DNA of 64,000 bases from Nageia nagi (Eukaryota > Pinophyta): assembly GCA_050084985.1 (NCBI GenBank), contig JBITNC010000002.1:21080001-21144000 (forward strand), in the 5' to 3' direction. Under the pieces are notes generated by a model. It was not told the DNA's origin, did no database searches, and saw nothing but the letters and a program-made list of their open reading frames with translations. The translations under genes and the position numbers were made by a program. Below, one piece after another: positions 38,460-51,269 of this stretch (positions are counted from its first letter, which is position 1; every line of letters starts with the position of its first letter).

Positions 38460-39190
38460 AACATGCTGAGATGATTATTTTTAATTACTTTAGGATTTCT
38501 AAATGTAATATTAATTGGCAGTCTTCAATTATATTTAGAAACCCATAATAAACTAAATATCAATATAATATCACCAATATTTTACAACTTAAAAAAAAAT
38601 TATTTCACCACTTAATATAAGCAATTTTTGTACACTTTCACCATGACTTCGAATCCAATTCACCATATTTTGAAAATTTTTATTTCACCATCATTCATTA
38701 TGCATAACACTGATTGAGTAAGTTGAGTTGGTTTAATATAGAGGTTTACAAACACTAATGTTAGGGGCATATGATCATTTCATATTTATTTTAGGGGCAT
38801 GGCCTTAAGATATCAAAAGGTTGTAGCACTTAATTCCTTTATATCTTCACAGTGAACTATGACATGACTATGCTTATATATTCACAATGAGGATTCTCAT
38901 GATGATTGTATGCTCTATTATATGCTTATAAATAACATATTATTTGTATGTCCATATGTTATTTATATTTTATATATTTACATATCCTCCATGATGCTCT
39001 TTATGTTCAAGGATGTGATGTTCTATATGATCAAAAGTTTTTTATGTTCACATTCTCACATGTACTCTATGTTTATGCATGTTAACATGTTCTCCATGAT
39101 CACATATGCTTCTTAAAATCATTGCTATTATGATTTCTATGATCACATCACTATGCTTATAATTCATATGGGAAAATTATTAGAGTAGCC
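38460..39190. other. Unrecognised AT-rich stretch
   Basis: Only low-complexity open frames, such as 38910-39116, which is rich in Met, Tyr, Ile and Phe and is likely chance. No known element. Confidence 0.5.
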
Positions 39191-39194
39191 CTTT

Positions 39195-39310
39195 GTTGGT
39201 TGAGCTTACCAACCATTACTATTTGAGTATACCTTTATTGGTTGAGATTATCAATCATCATAGTTTGGATAACTCTATTTTGGTTGAGATTATCAACCAT
39301 CAAGTTCCTT
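39195..39310. repeat. Three copies of a 42-bp tandem repeat
   Basis: Each unit holds TTGGTTGAG followed by a TTATCAACCATCA-type string that is partly its inverse, so each unit is also a weak hairpin. Starts are at about 39195, 39238 and 39280. Confidence 0.8.
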
Positions 39311-39825
39311 ATTCTTTATATCTATGAATCAAACATCTTGTTCTACCATGATGATAATCATCCATGAATAGATTAATATTTTGTACAATCATGATGCTTC
39401 TATGAATGAAGGACTATCTTCTTTCAAGATGATGTTTATTATCTCCAATCATCATGAAGACTATATGATAACTCTATTACTATTGCTATGATATCTTTTA
39501 CGATTTATCCCTTTATTATTTGTGTACTTCTATACTTTATATAATGATCTAATTGCTCATGATATTATGATCTAAATATATTTTTTAAATATATATGCTT
39601 TTATGGATGTTTTATTTTCTATTTTATTTTCATAGGTTCTTTACATTTTAATACACCAAATTATAATAGTTTATCCTACTACAATCATTACAAAGAGAGG
39701 GGAATAAACACCATTATAAATATATTAATGTAGAGACCTTTCTAAGATTCAAGTAGAGTGTTTTTCTTGCTCTATCATTCTTTCCCTAGCAAGCATAAGT
39801 TCATCTCACTTTCAAATTAAACATA
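39311..39825. other. Spacer before the possible polypurine tract
   Basis: AT-rich, non-coding. It could be the long pol-to-PPT spacer of a gypsy element, but nothing in it proves this. Confidence 0.35.
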
Positions 39826-40608
39826 CAAAGGGGGGTAACTATTGATAATTAATTTTGACCACCCATGCTATTCACAATTAATTTCCATGTTGCTTATATC
39901 TTGTTATAATGATTCTTCCTTATGTTGGCTAACTTAATTTCTTTCTCAAGTAATATTATATATTATTATAGTGAAAGGTACATTAGTGTTGGTGTTGGCT
40001 TATAGATATGGAATATGTTTGTTCTTTTAAATATATGAAAGGTAAATATGTTACATGGGACATCTTATTAATATTTCATCTTGATAGCTAATACCAACTA
40101 TTATTTAGGTGTTTCGTAATATATACTATTGAGATTGATATCTTGTTATCTCTTGAGCATTTATTATTTCATATTTCATAATTATATGTTAGAATAGTTT
40201 TATTAATATATTATACTTCTATTTAACCTTGGATGCATAAATTAATATGCAAAGGCTTTAGTGTTGATGCTTGTATGGTCATGAATAATGAGGTAAGTGC
40301 AAACATTTTTCATAGCATAAATGCTAAGCTATGATCCTAGTCAACTATAAAATTCATATTACAAGATCTTGCTTATATCAATGAGACTCTATATGCATTT
40401 GCATTTGATTATCTAGGTAAGACAATAGGTATTTATTTCTCTTAATTTCTTTCTCAATAGAACATTACTTGAATCTTGATTTAATTGTTTGTATATCATC
40501 ATTTCTTATTTAGTTATTATTGGAGATTTGATTATTGTTCTTATTGCATTATCATTAAGAAATTTCATTCACATGTATGAGTGTTTAGCAGAATTTTCTA
40601 CCTAAACA
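39826..40608 (+). mobile_element. Possible gypsy polypurine tract and 3' LTR remnant
   Basis: A purine run (ACAAAGGGGGGTAAC, about 39826-39839) is followed at 39843 by TGATAATTAATTTTGACCAC. About 766 bp later the sequence TTTTCTACCTAAACA ends in CA at 40608. PPT followed by a TG...CA segment is what a plus-strand LTR element looks like at its 3' end. No second LTR was found in the window and no target duplication could be confirmed. Confidence 0.35.
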
Positions 40609-42950
40609 TATAGGGATCACTTTAAACATGAAACATATATTTTAATAAAGTAAAAATAGAATAAATTATTATCTTAATGATAATATAAAAATAGTTAAAT
40701 AATTTGGTAGATTACCCTACATTTTTTTGAATTTTAAAATTGTGAGGTAAACTATTCTAGAAACCTACTCATGATCACTAGTAAGGTTAACTTTTAACAT
40801 CTTATCCATCCACTTGGACTATATGGATAGAAAGTACAAGAATAGCCAACTCATAGTTAAATAGTAGCCAAATTACAATATGTTGGAATACCCATCCAAA
40901 CATTTGAACTTGATACCTCTTATAAAAGAGTCAAATCTTCAACCATTACACTATCCCATGGGGGATTGTATAATACCATATATTACCTAAGTATATTTCA
41001 TGTTAAATATTGTAGTCTTAAACAAATATAAATCATACTTATTTAATTCAAGTACTACATTATGCTATGTTTATGCATAATATTGTATATTGTTTCTAAA
41101 ATATAATGACTTATTTTACTAAGTATGATGATAGCCTATACTAGTGCTTAATGATATAGGAGAAAGAAAAATGTTTAAAGCCTAAGGTGAGGGTAGGACC
41201 CAAAGAGATATTATTGATACATTAATGTAAGTATTATTATTATAGATATGAGAGTACTACATATTTTATTTGGTTGGTCAAAATTATAGAAAATATTACT
41301 CTCTTTGTATTAATTGGAATGAAGGACCTTACATTATATCATAATGGATAACTAGGTTTATTTTCAAAAGAAGCCTAATTGGATGTACCTTTAATTACAT
41401 AACCTTTGGAAGTTACTTTCAAAGGAATGTTATTACCTTAAATCAAAATAAGAAATCATTGTTTTCCTTATAGTATTTATATTATATCATGGTTAAGTAA
41501 GAATATATTAATTTGTACACAACTCCAAATATAATTACTTTAAATTACCAAATAAGAGATTCATTATGTTAATTAACATATTTATTTATGTAGCTAAATA
41601 CAAACTAATATAGTTAGAAATTAATTGTAAGTAAAATAATAACTTCACATGTGGCAACTCATAACTTCAAGGTAAATAGGGGTGCAAATAGTTAAATATC
41701 CTTGATCATTTTGAATTGAATACTTCATTGGGTGACCATTTTATTATATTTTTGCAATAAATAATGATATGAAATACCACATTTATTAGATGATTCTATT
41801 TATTGTTGCAAAATTCAAGAAAAATATTTTTAAAATGTAAATTAATTAATAAATTCAAACTAGATGATATTGACAGTAACTTATACATCCTACATGATAA
41901 TAAGAAGAATATTTCATTATTTAAATATTATATTAATACCTTATTAATTGATGTAAGGGTTAAAAATAGGTTTATTTAGCATTTTGATATCTCTAATGAT
42001 GGATAATAACAAGAATATTTATAAATGACTTTTAAATGTCTCCATGGTAATGTGGGTAAAAATTATTAAAATTAAGTTGGTAAATTTTGGTCTTTTAAGT
42101 CCATGATACTATTCAAAGATGAGGTAGAGAATTCATACACATTATTAGACCTAGAGATAGATAAAGAAATGGGCATGTAGATTGTTGATGTATTCATAGG
42201 GCCATGGAATTTTTTATTATTTTAGCTATGCAAGATAGGTTAGAGAATGTCAAGTTTACATTTTTTGAAAGAGTAAGGGATTGTGCATAGGTATTTCATG
42301 GGTTTAAAAGAGATGATAACAAAGAGTAAACTCATGTATGAGAATAAAACTATTCCAAATCAAGGTAAACACACTTAAATTTTCTCTATTTTTGAGTTAC
42401 AATGATGGGAAGAGATGAAAGAATATCAAAACTCATTCAGGAAAGTTCTATTTTGAGATAGTAATACTTACTCATCTATTTGAATAATTATATTTACATA
42501 TTCTACAAAGCGAATAAATATTAAAAGATTTCATTCTACATTCCTTGTGGTGATTTCAAACAAGGAATGTTACATTTTGTTAGATTAATTTCTAACCATG
42601 TATAGGACAAAGCATATATTTTTGCTTCCTTTGCATTTGACACTATATATTGAAGGAACATTGTATAGTAATTGTATGTTGTAGTATTATCCTTACATAA
42701 AGATGCACCTAGTTTGTAGAATGTTTTAGACTATTATTGTTATATTTTAGTTTGGTTTACTTGTACTCTCATTGTAGTACAATGACCATGTCTAAAATAT
42801 TCTTATGGTGCATATTTTGTACATTATACGTATGAGTGTGTTGATTGCATTCAAACTATAGCGAATGACCATGAATAGGAGTTGTTTATATTATTCATTT
42901 ATTTATCATAGGTACTTAGGTATTTTGGAAAATTTCTCAGGAGTGATAGT
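40609..42950. other. Unrecognised AT-rich stretch
   Basis: No open frame above 60 codons and no known element, apart from the tRNA-like remnant at 40891-40961. Confidence 0.5.
40891..40961 (-). other. tRNA-like remnant, possible SINE head
   Basis: The minus strand reads GGGATAGTGTAATGGTTGAA, close to a tRNA A box with D-loop. About 30 bases later AAGTTCAAATGTTTGG resembles a B box and T arm, and CTCTTTTATAAGAG forms a short anticodon-like hairpin between them. The acceptor ends pair poorly and the anticodon loop is too short, so it is not a working tRNA. Confidence 0.3.
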
Positions 42951-42989
42951 TAAAGATTATATACGAATTAGTAATTTAGTTATAGGAGT

Positions 42990-44160
42990 TTAGTAATGAA
43001 CGTGGGAAATAGTAAATAGATGAAACACATTTGTAGAAAATGTATTTTAAAATAATGAATATTATATGCAAATTTTATTTATAAGTTAATCAAATATTTT
43101 GAAGGAAACAATAGATTTTTTTATCAAGGTGGTGTTTGATATTTCCTTTGAAAGGGTTTCTACCATAAAAATAATTGTGTCACTATGTGAATTCTTTTGT
43201 TGTTTAATTTATTAATATTATAGTGGTTTATCTAAAATCAATGTTTAGTTAAGAAAGTAATTACATTAGAATTAAAATTCATAATTGGAATAAATTAACC
43301 AAATTAATAGGGTTTAATGATAAAGGAACCTTTGTGAAGATTGAGGCCTCTAGTAGGATAAATTAATCATAAAGCTACATGAGTATAAATAAATTCATAA
43401 TGAAGAAAAAATTTCCTAATTAGTTTTAAGAACAATTGACCAAGATGAATAAGATGCAAGTAAAATAATAAAAATACTATTGGGTTAAATACTAATTAAG
43501 TTACTAGGTATATCCATACAATTAAAATATTAAAAAATATATAATACATAGTTGTTAGTATACAATTAAAAGATTAAGAAGTATATAAGAAATGTTATTT
43601 GTGGGTTGTTTATTTAGTTAGAAGACCATACTAAGGAAAGGGAAATAATAAATTTCTATGTGATAGATGAAATGGATTGGTAGAAAATAAATTGTAAAAT
43701 GATGAATATTGTTTGTAAAATTTATTTAAGAATCAATGGTTATTTTTTCAAGAAACAATAGCTTTAGCTACCAAGATTGTTTTTTACCATTTCTCATAAA
43801 TGTTTCTACCATAAAAATGATGGTGTCATTAAGCGAATGTTTATATTGTTTATATTGGTAACATTATAGTGATTATCTAAAAATAATTCTTAGTTAAGAA
43901 AATACTAATGCACTTCATAATAGGAATAAATAAACCTCACCATAATTGCATATTGTAATAAGGTTTTTTGGTAAAAGAACCCTTATAAATATTTTAGGAG
44001 TTGATAGGACTAATTAATCATAAAGTTCCATGAGTAGAAATAAAATGATATTTAGAAAGTGTCTTAATTAATTTTAGAAAAAACTAAATAAGATTTGTAA
44101 GAAAGTAACAATTTTGAATAAAGGTAGATCCCAATATATTTAAAATATTAAAAAATTTGT
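42990..44160. repeat. Diverged tandem duplication, about 635-bp period
   Basis: 43001-43440 and 43636-44080 share ordered blocks, including TTTCTACCATAAAAAT, a GTCACTATGTGAAT/GTCATTAAGCGAAT pair and a TAATTAATCATAAAG string. They differ widely, so the event is old. No coding frame is seen. Confidence 0.7.
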
Positions 44161-44429
44161 AATAGATCTCATAATTATGAATAGTAAAAACTAAAGGAGA
44201 GTCTTCTTGGCTATGAAAATAACTCTTAATGGAGTTCCATCAAAATCACTATTTACTTATTAGAGTAAAACAAGTTATTTAACCTTAAAGTAAATATATC
44301 AATGGTTAGAAATTAAACATGATTGACACTTGAGTGATATATATAATAAAAAAAGAAGACATCTTAGGTTTTGCATGCCTTATGGAGGATTCCTAATAGA
44401 CATCATGTACCTACCTTTCACTTGGAGTT

Positions 44430-45265
44430 ATCTATTTTACCATAAAAGCGACATCCCATACCTCTGACATCATCAGGAAAAAGGACCTTTACACACAACT
44501 CAATGGTGATGCCAACCAATTTTTATCTCTAGCAAGGTCTGTAAATGCTAAGCATTATTTACAATAGTAAATTCCTAGCATGTTGTTCCTCATCATAAAT
44601 TATAGGCATGTTTTGCATTGTAGATGCCTAGAGTTTACCATAGGCCACACCATTTGACTTCTTCATTTTATTATAGCTTTAAATGCCAGATGTGTCTATG
44701 AGTTAAATGCTTGGCATTTACCACATCTTCTCTCTCCCACCTAGATTTTGAATATAGAACACATGTGCATTTGATTTTATTCATTACACACTAGGCATTT
44801 ACTACATTTCTCTTATCACCTAGCCTTTATTATGTATTAAATGATCGATGTTTACCACATCCTCTCTCTCCCACTAATATTTCAAACATTTCACATGTGT
44901 GCAATTAGTTTTATTTTACATACCATGCATTTACCACTATTTCCATCGTGTCCCACATATGCATATTAATTATTATTTTGTAGTAATCATATGGAGTTTA
45001 TTGCAGCTTCTTTATTGCCAAGCATTTACTATGTAGTAAATGCTTAGCAATTACTATGTAATAAATGCTTAGTAAATACTACTTTTTCTTTCCCTCGCCC
45101 AGCTCCTAGATCAATTTTCAATGGCTTCCTATGTGTGTATTAATTAACTATGTAACACACCTAGCATTTACAATGTAGTAATTACCAAATGTTAATTACA
45201 TTTCTTTATCATTAGGCATTTACTACGTAGTAAATGCCAGGTGTTTATGACTTTTTTTCTCTCTC
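44430..45265 (+). repeat. Large inverted repeat, left arm
   Basis: Aligned over its length to the reverse complement of 63030-63830. Matching strings include ACCTCTGACATCATCAGGAA, GACTTCTTCATTTTATTATA and CTAGATTTTGAATATAG. Internally it is made of several diverged subrepeats of very roughly 120-140 bp, each with CATGTG-type and GCATTTAC/GTAAATGC words. At 45215-45238 lies a perfect 24-bp palindrome whose half is GGCATTTACTAC. Confidence 0.87.
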
Positions 45266-47990
45266 TTTTTAATATGGTGATAACTATCTCTGTTGATATG
45301 ACAAGTGTCCCATTAACATTTATGGTTAATGTTAATGCCTAGTATTTATTACAAACATAACAAAAAATAGAAGACTATTTATTTTGTTTCATTACAACAC
45401 TATGTGGGATTGCAATAGAGCACGATAGAACAAACTATCTACACCAGGTGTTCATAGAATGATTTTTTCTTTCTTTTTGCATTTTATATGGCATATCTAA
45501 ATGTTGTTAATTTTCATCAATTTTTACCAAATAAAACTTTGTTGCCTTTATTTACATGGTATTTTGTGATTCTAAATAAATTTTAAACACATGTAATCCT
45601 CCAAAAATTGATGTTAAATCCATAAGATGAAAGATTATCCAAGTGTATTTGTAAGATTTCAAGACTATCCAAGTGCATTTGCAAGATTTCATGCAAGTCC
45701 TGAAACCTAGTTACATGATCAACGTAACATCCATGGAATCCATGTCCAAACCATTGTGCTTTCATTTGTATTATTAGGAAATAAGTGATATAAAATAAAT
45801 ATGTTGGAAGAATGTTTTGTAGTTCTATTCATAGGTATAAATTCTCAGAAATTCTCCATTTGTTTCCATTTACTATAAGGGCTTTAACAGTTGGTACATA
45901 CTTTAACTGAGACTATAATTCACATAGCCCTTATTTTACATCTACCTTGAAAAGTTTAGGTTTCTAGCTTACCGCTTTAATTATTTTCCAAGGATGAAGT
46001 TTTAACATCATAGTACATGAGCATTTTAACATTTTCCAACAAAATATTATGCACTAAGAAGGTTTAAATATTGTTGGGTTAGAATTTGATTATAATATTC
46101 ATTTTTCACAACAACTAATAATGCATATAATAATTACTTAGGTTTTGATATTTCCTCATGTTTGGTCCATGAGAGAACCATTTAGAGAAACTAACATAAA
46201 TCTTTGATCAGTTTGGAAGAAAATCCCATGAATAAATAGATAAATGGGTTTTTTCAATTATAAGGATGAATGCTTTACCCCATATCAATAAACATGGCTC
46301 ACAACTAGACTCCAATAATTTGGTCTAATGATAAGCCCTACTATTATTATTTAAGTTAGGGTAGTGGCCTTCCTACTCAACAATCCAAAAAGTTCTTTTT
46401 GTTGAAGATAAAGTAAAAAATAATGGTAGGGGCCTTATATAAAATAGAGGTTAATTATATTGTATTAAAAATAAATTGCTATCATAACCACTCGTTTATG
46501 GGTAAAAAATTATAATAGAAGAAATTATATAAAGTAAACCATTTGATTGCATGCAACATTGTAACAAGATCATAAAGTACTGATCCATCAAAAGATAATA
46601 CTAAAAAACTCAAATTGAAATTATTAATTAAAAAATTACAAGAATTGATAGCAATATTACAATATCATCCTAATATAGTAAATAATATTGAAAGATGAAT
46701 GATAGAGTTTGTGAGATAGAAAAATCTTAATCTTGATAAGTGATGTTGATAAAAATGTAAGAAGTAGTGTACATGGTCCAATCAAGATGAAGACTTTATT
46801 ATCATCCAATTTGAGGGTCTTCCCTTTTTATATATAAGTGAATCATTATGCATTCACCTAAAGGACAACATTGATGCCATGGACTTGCACAATAAAAGAG
46901 AAAATAAATGAGATTTTTACTTTTTGAAAAAATACATTTATGTTTTTCATAATTCTATATGTGGACTATGATTTTGTCAAATCTCTTAAAGTCTCAAACA
47001 CTCCACTTTCTACTTTTGTAAATAGGTATATTTCTTCACATTGAGTTTTACCTTGGATATCTTTCCATCTATCTTGAATAATATTATTTTCACTAGCAAT
47101 CTTCTATTCTTCTTGTAGATTAGACACCCTACAAAAGAAGGAAACTCTAGGAGACCAAAAACTTCTAGAGGTTCAAGGGATAAAACCTTTGATCTCATTT
47201 CCTTTAGGTTGATCAATTCAAGATATACACTTATGCATCAAATATTTAGTACCTTCACTCCAAGGTATAACATCCAACCTTAGATACGATTTTGTTGAGT
47301 TTTGTGGTGCATTAAATCTAGTCCCTATACAATTGCTAACTTTTCTCTATGCTGTCAGGGAAGAAATCCTTTATCTTTAGCCTTTACATCTCATAACATA
47401 GGTATTGTATTTTGAATATACATTTACATATCATATTTTGAATATACCTTTACATATCATAACACTTGTGTTGTAATATTTATAATGTAATATTTCTCTT
47501 TAATGTAAATTGAGTTAATGCTTAAAGTATCTTTCAATACCTTAAATCATTAAGGGAATAAAAATAGAAAGAGGATTAAATATAGAATGAGAATTAATAT
47601 AGACACACTTTTCCTTACCATTGGGTAAACGGAATGCTAGATGGTGGGTTACTTCTTATAAATAGAGAGATAATCGTCTCATTATGTTACTTGATCTAAC
47701 TTGATAAAGCATGTTAATGCTTATCTTGTAAAGATACTCTTGTAAAAGTTTTGTTGAAAATTTGTAGGAGATTTATCTTCTAAGAAAGTAATAAAATGAT
47801 GGTTCAAAGTGGATGTACTTCCAAGAGATAGAGGAACCACTATACATGATGCATTATCTTTTGTGGGATTATTTATTGCATTGCTATAAGAATGAATATT
47901 AGATTTGTTGGAGAAGCTTCAAGGTGATCTTGGTTTATGGAATCCTTTAATTCCATCAATAGTAAACATTTGGCATATACTGTATGAAGT
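45266..47990. other. Unrecognised AT-rich stretch inside the inverted arms
   Basis: It includes a 26-bp direct duplication near 47408-47460 (TTTTGAATATACATTTACAT and a near copy). Minus-strand open frames at 45765-45583 and 47216-47010 are short and unrecognised. Confidence 0.5.
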
Positions 47991-47994
47991 TTAA

Positions 47995-48190
47995 AAAATC
48001 TTGTAGTAAATGCCAAGTGTTTACTATATGAATTGTAGTAAATTCAAGGCATTTATTATATGATTGAACATAGTAGTAAACACCTAGCATTTACTGTATG
48101 GAGTTTTACAAACCTTGTAGTAAATGCTAGGTGTTTACTATATGAAGTTGTAGTAAACACCAAGCATTTACTATATGATTTTAAAATCTT
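47995..48190. repeat. Internal cluster of the GTAAATGC/GCATTTAC palindromic repeat
   Basis: About six copies of a 19-23-bp imperfect palindrome, e.g. TAGTAAATGCTAGGTGTTTA, in about 190 bp, separated by ATATGAAGTTG-like spacers. The words are the same as those in the inverted arms. Confidence 0.8.
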
Positions 48191-48864
48191 ATACTATGAC
48201 ACACAATCTACAAAATTTTTTTTCTAAAGTTTCTATTTGTAATGGGTATTTTTTTATGTATCTTGGTGTTTGTAGATCACATAAGAATGTATAAAAATCT
48301 TTCATTATTGTGATTAAAAAATATGGATTTACATTGCATACAAAATTATTTCAATTATAGCATTCAATACAAAATTGATTGAATAGAAAAGCTCTAGAAA
48401 CATCATGTTGCCTTCACTACGAGAACTACTATCATTCAATAATGAACATTAATAATTCTATTGTAAAAAGAGAAGTATTCAAAATCAATCTTAGCACATT
48501 GCATAATCTTCCAAGTACTTTGTCTATGTAGGCTTGCACCCATGGATACTACTCAATACTTGCAAATCACAATATGAAATAGAAGGAATAGCTTGATTAA
48601 TTTACAACCCAAGTTACCTTACAAGAAATTTGATGTCAAAAATTACAATTGTTGTTGATGGTATTTATTTATATTGGAGCATTCCCCTACAAATGAAATC
48701 CTATGAGCACACTTGTGTGTTGTCTCATTATCTATAACTCAAAGGCATAATAGATGTATAAGTCTAAACATTAATATACCAATAATAATGATAAAAGTAT
48801 AAATACAAATAGTAGCTTACCACCTCTAACTTGTGTAGATACATTTGAATGGTCAATTATATGA

Positions 48865-48985
48865 TCATTTACTACATAAAAAAGTAAACTCCTAGCATTT
48901 ACTACATAAAAAAGTAAACTCTTGGCATTTACTACATAATCAATGCTGGGAAAATAGCAAATTCTAGTGTTTACTACATAATGAG
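48865..48985. repeat. Second internal cluster of the same motif
   Basis: Four units of about 28 bp built on CATTTACTACATAA, followed by an AAAGTAAACTC string. They generate a short repetitive minus-strand frame (YYVVNARSLLF units) that is not a gene. Confidence 0.75.
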
Positions 48986-49194
48986 ACATTGATTCTCTAT
49001 TTAGTCACTTTCTATTATAATTTTTTTACCACAAGCTTCTTCAATTTCAAGGTTTCTATCACTTAACTATTAACAAAAAATGTACATTTAACATTATTGC
49101 AACCATAAGACCATCATGACACTACACAAGTCAAAACATGTAACATTGCATTAATATTAAAACTTCTTTATAAAGGAATCATCCAAAAAAATAT

Positions 49195-49320
49195 AGGTCT
49201 CTATCCATATGATATAAATGATGGTCACATGCCATCCAGGTATCTATCCAAATGATACAAATAATGGCCACATGCCATCTAGGTCTCCATCCATCTATGA
49301 TATAAAGAATGACTTATGAA
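49195..49320. repeat. About two and a half copies of a 50-57-bp repeat
   Basis: Units contain AGGTCTCTATCCATATGATA and GGTCACATGCCATC. They lie between two motif clusters. Confidence 0.7.
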
Positions 49321-49439
49321 AAAAAATGCAAGTCCTTGTTCATGTTTCTTGGTCTTCAATTAGCATAGATTAGCAAATAAAATAAATGCAAATATAACCT
49401 ACACATAAAAAGAAAAATATCAGCAACTTTCTTTGTGTT

Positions 49440-49612
49440 TGTGTTAAACAAAAAAGTAAAGAACTCTTGGAATAAATGTTAGGCATTTATAACATTGTGT
49501 TAAACAAAAAAAAATAGGTTTGCAATAAATTCCATGTGTTTATATCATTTTAATAAACAAAAAAAATGCATTCTTTCAATAAACTCTAGGTGTTTACAAT
49601 CATGTGTAAAAC
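49440..49612. repeat. Three copies of an approximately 58-bp repeat with the GCATTTA-type word
   Basis: Each unit has GTTAAACAAAAAA followed by AATAAATTCCAGGTGTTTAT-like sequence, so it is related to the palindromic family. Poly-A length varies between units. Confidence 0.75.
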
Positions 49613-49654
49613 AAAAAAAAAAAGCATTATTCATAGATGAAGCATTCTTGCAAA

Positions 49655-50345
49655 AAAAAAATGAAAGACATTTTGTGATGGAAAATGATAATTTCATGTT
49701 ACCAAAGAAAGTAATGATTGAAAGGTATGCATAAAATAAGTATGTTGAAAGGGATCTTGAAGAAGGTATGAATATCCATAAAAGAGTAGTTGAAAATGAT
49801 TTTTCATCGAATACATAAGCCATAGGAATTGCTTGACAAAATGCATGATGTAGATACAATTTCATGGATTGCAATGATCATAGGATATGCATAACATGAT
49901 GCAGACATCATTTCATAGACTACAATTTGATCAAAAGATATGTATAAAATGAATAAATTGAAAGGGCCCATGAATTATTTGAGGAAATGCATCATCAAGA
50001 TACAATCTCATGGAATACAATGATCCTAGGATATGCACAACATGTAAGTATAAAGTGTAAAGCCAAACTTTGCAACCTTTTCTAGCATTCTTCTAGTATG
50101 TACCACCATGGGATATCTAAAAGAATGTATTAACATCCATCAATAAGTAGTTGAAAATGAATTTTCATCATATTTTGTGGTTACGAACACCCTAATAGAC
50201 ATGTATGAAGAATGTGAAAGAATATGTAAGGCTTAGGAATTGTTTGATAAGATGCATGATGTAGACACATTTTTATTGGAAGGAATATACAGGTTATTGA
50301 TAAGGCCTAGGAATTGTTGGGAAGGAATATATAGGTTGTTGATAG
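49655..50345 (+). pseudogene. Pentatricopeptide repeat (PPR) protein fragment
   Basis: PPR proteins bind organellar RNA. Readable plus-strand pieces, in two frames, follow the PLS-type pattern: DLEEGMNIHKRVVENDFSSN (49753-49812), then LLDKMHDVDTISWIAMIIGY (49831-49890), DTISWNTMILGYAQH (about 49999-50043), and a third stretch with GYLKECINIHQ, FVVTNTLIDMYEECERI and ELFDKMHDVDT (about 50112-50269). The pairing of an EGxxIH helix with a DxxSWxxMIxGYA unit is characteristic. Several stops and frame changes separate the pieces, and no start, intron or C-terminal E/DYW domain is visible, so it is a decayed or captured fragment. Confidence 0.72.
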
Positions 50346-50659
50346 TAAAAGTAGTCTTCAAATTAAAATAGCAAAAAATGCAAGAAATACATTATTGACA
50401 ATAATAAATAATATTAACTATAAATACGATCACCCAATATTAAAAAAAAAACATAAAATGATAATAATTACAGCACAAGTCACTTCATAGGGTCCTTTTT
50501 CCTAGTATTCCTTTTAATGACTTTTTTTTATTTAACTTGAACATTGTGTAAATGAAAAAAAAAAACATTCAATCTTTTCTATTTTTCCATAGTGCATCCA
50601 ATAATATGAAACAAAAGCACTTGCAAAAAAAAAATGTCAACAATGTAATAAAAAGATAT

Positions 50660-51265
50660 TCACTTAGTGTCCTTAGAATTTGATTTCTTGATAGTGATTC
50701 TTTTCTTCAAGTTGGATTCAATACTTTTCTTATCCTTCTTCCATTCCTTCCTCTTTTGCATAGGCATCCCTGGTGGAGATATGTTGGTGCATATATAAGC
50801 TTCATTTATTTCTATGGTAGTTCTCTTTGGTTGTTTTCTGTTAGGTGGAGCTGGTATTTTCCAATCACAACAAATATTTAAATCATATATAATTTGCATG
50901 AAACAAATTTTTTATGTCTCAAACAGACTTGGATCTACATCATTTTTTAGGAGGCTTTACATCAATTCATCTATTCATCTATATATCAAATGATGATTGA
51001 TGTGCTATTTAAAACATTCCTTACTTGTACATACAATTTCACCATTCTCAATAAAATCATTCTTTCTCTCAAATATCAAAATAAATAAATATGTTTTCTC
51101 TTCATACAAACTTGAACCAATTGTATCATTTAGATAATATTCCTCCTTTTCAACCTTAAGAACAAAAAAATGTTCATTCCATGAAATAATGTAGATAGAT
51201 GGATTGCCTTTTGAAACACTTTCCCATTCAGTCTTGAAGGATGGAAAGTCAGCTCTATCTAGCAT
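50660..51265 (-). pseudogene. Fragment resembling the C-terminal region of plant EEIG1/EHBP1-type proteins
   Basis: The minus-strand open piece 51265-51005 reads PSIYIISWNEHFFVLKVEKE, then YYLNDTIGSSLYEE, and ends IVCTSKECFK. This order (IVSWNDHFFVLKVE, YYIIDTLGERLYEG, CxGKECC) is what I recall of the C-terminal half of plant EEIG1/EHBP1 N-terminal-domain proteins, whose function is poorly known. A second piece, 50899-50660, has KIPAPPNRKQPKRTTIEIN and a lysine-rich tail in the same orientation, which I do not recognise. Stops separate the two. It could be a transposon-captured fragment or a decayed gene. Confidence 0.45.
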
Positions 51266-51269
51266 TTTC

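Noticed and set aside
40891-40961. Functional tRNA gene
   Set aside because: A and B boxes are only approximate, the acceptor stem pairs poorly and the anticodon loop is too short.
47995-48190. CRISPR-like array (regular palindromic repeats with spacers)
   Set aside because: Repeats are imperfect, spacers are similar to each other and the DNA is plant nuclear; it belongs to the local palindromic repeat family.
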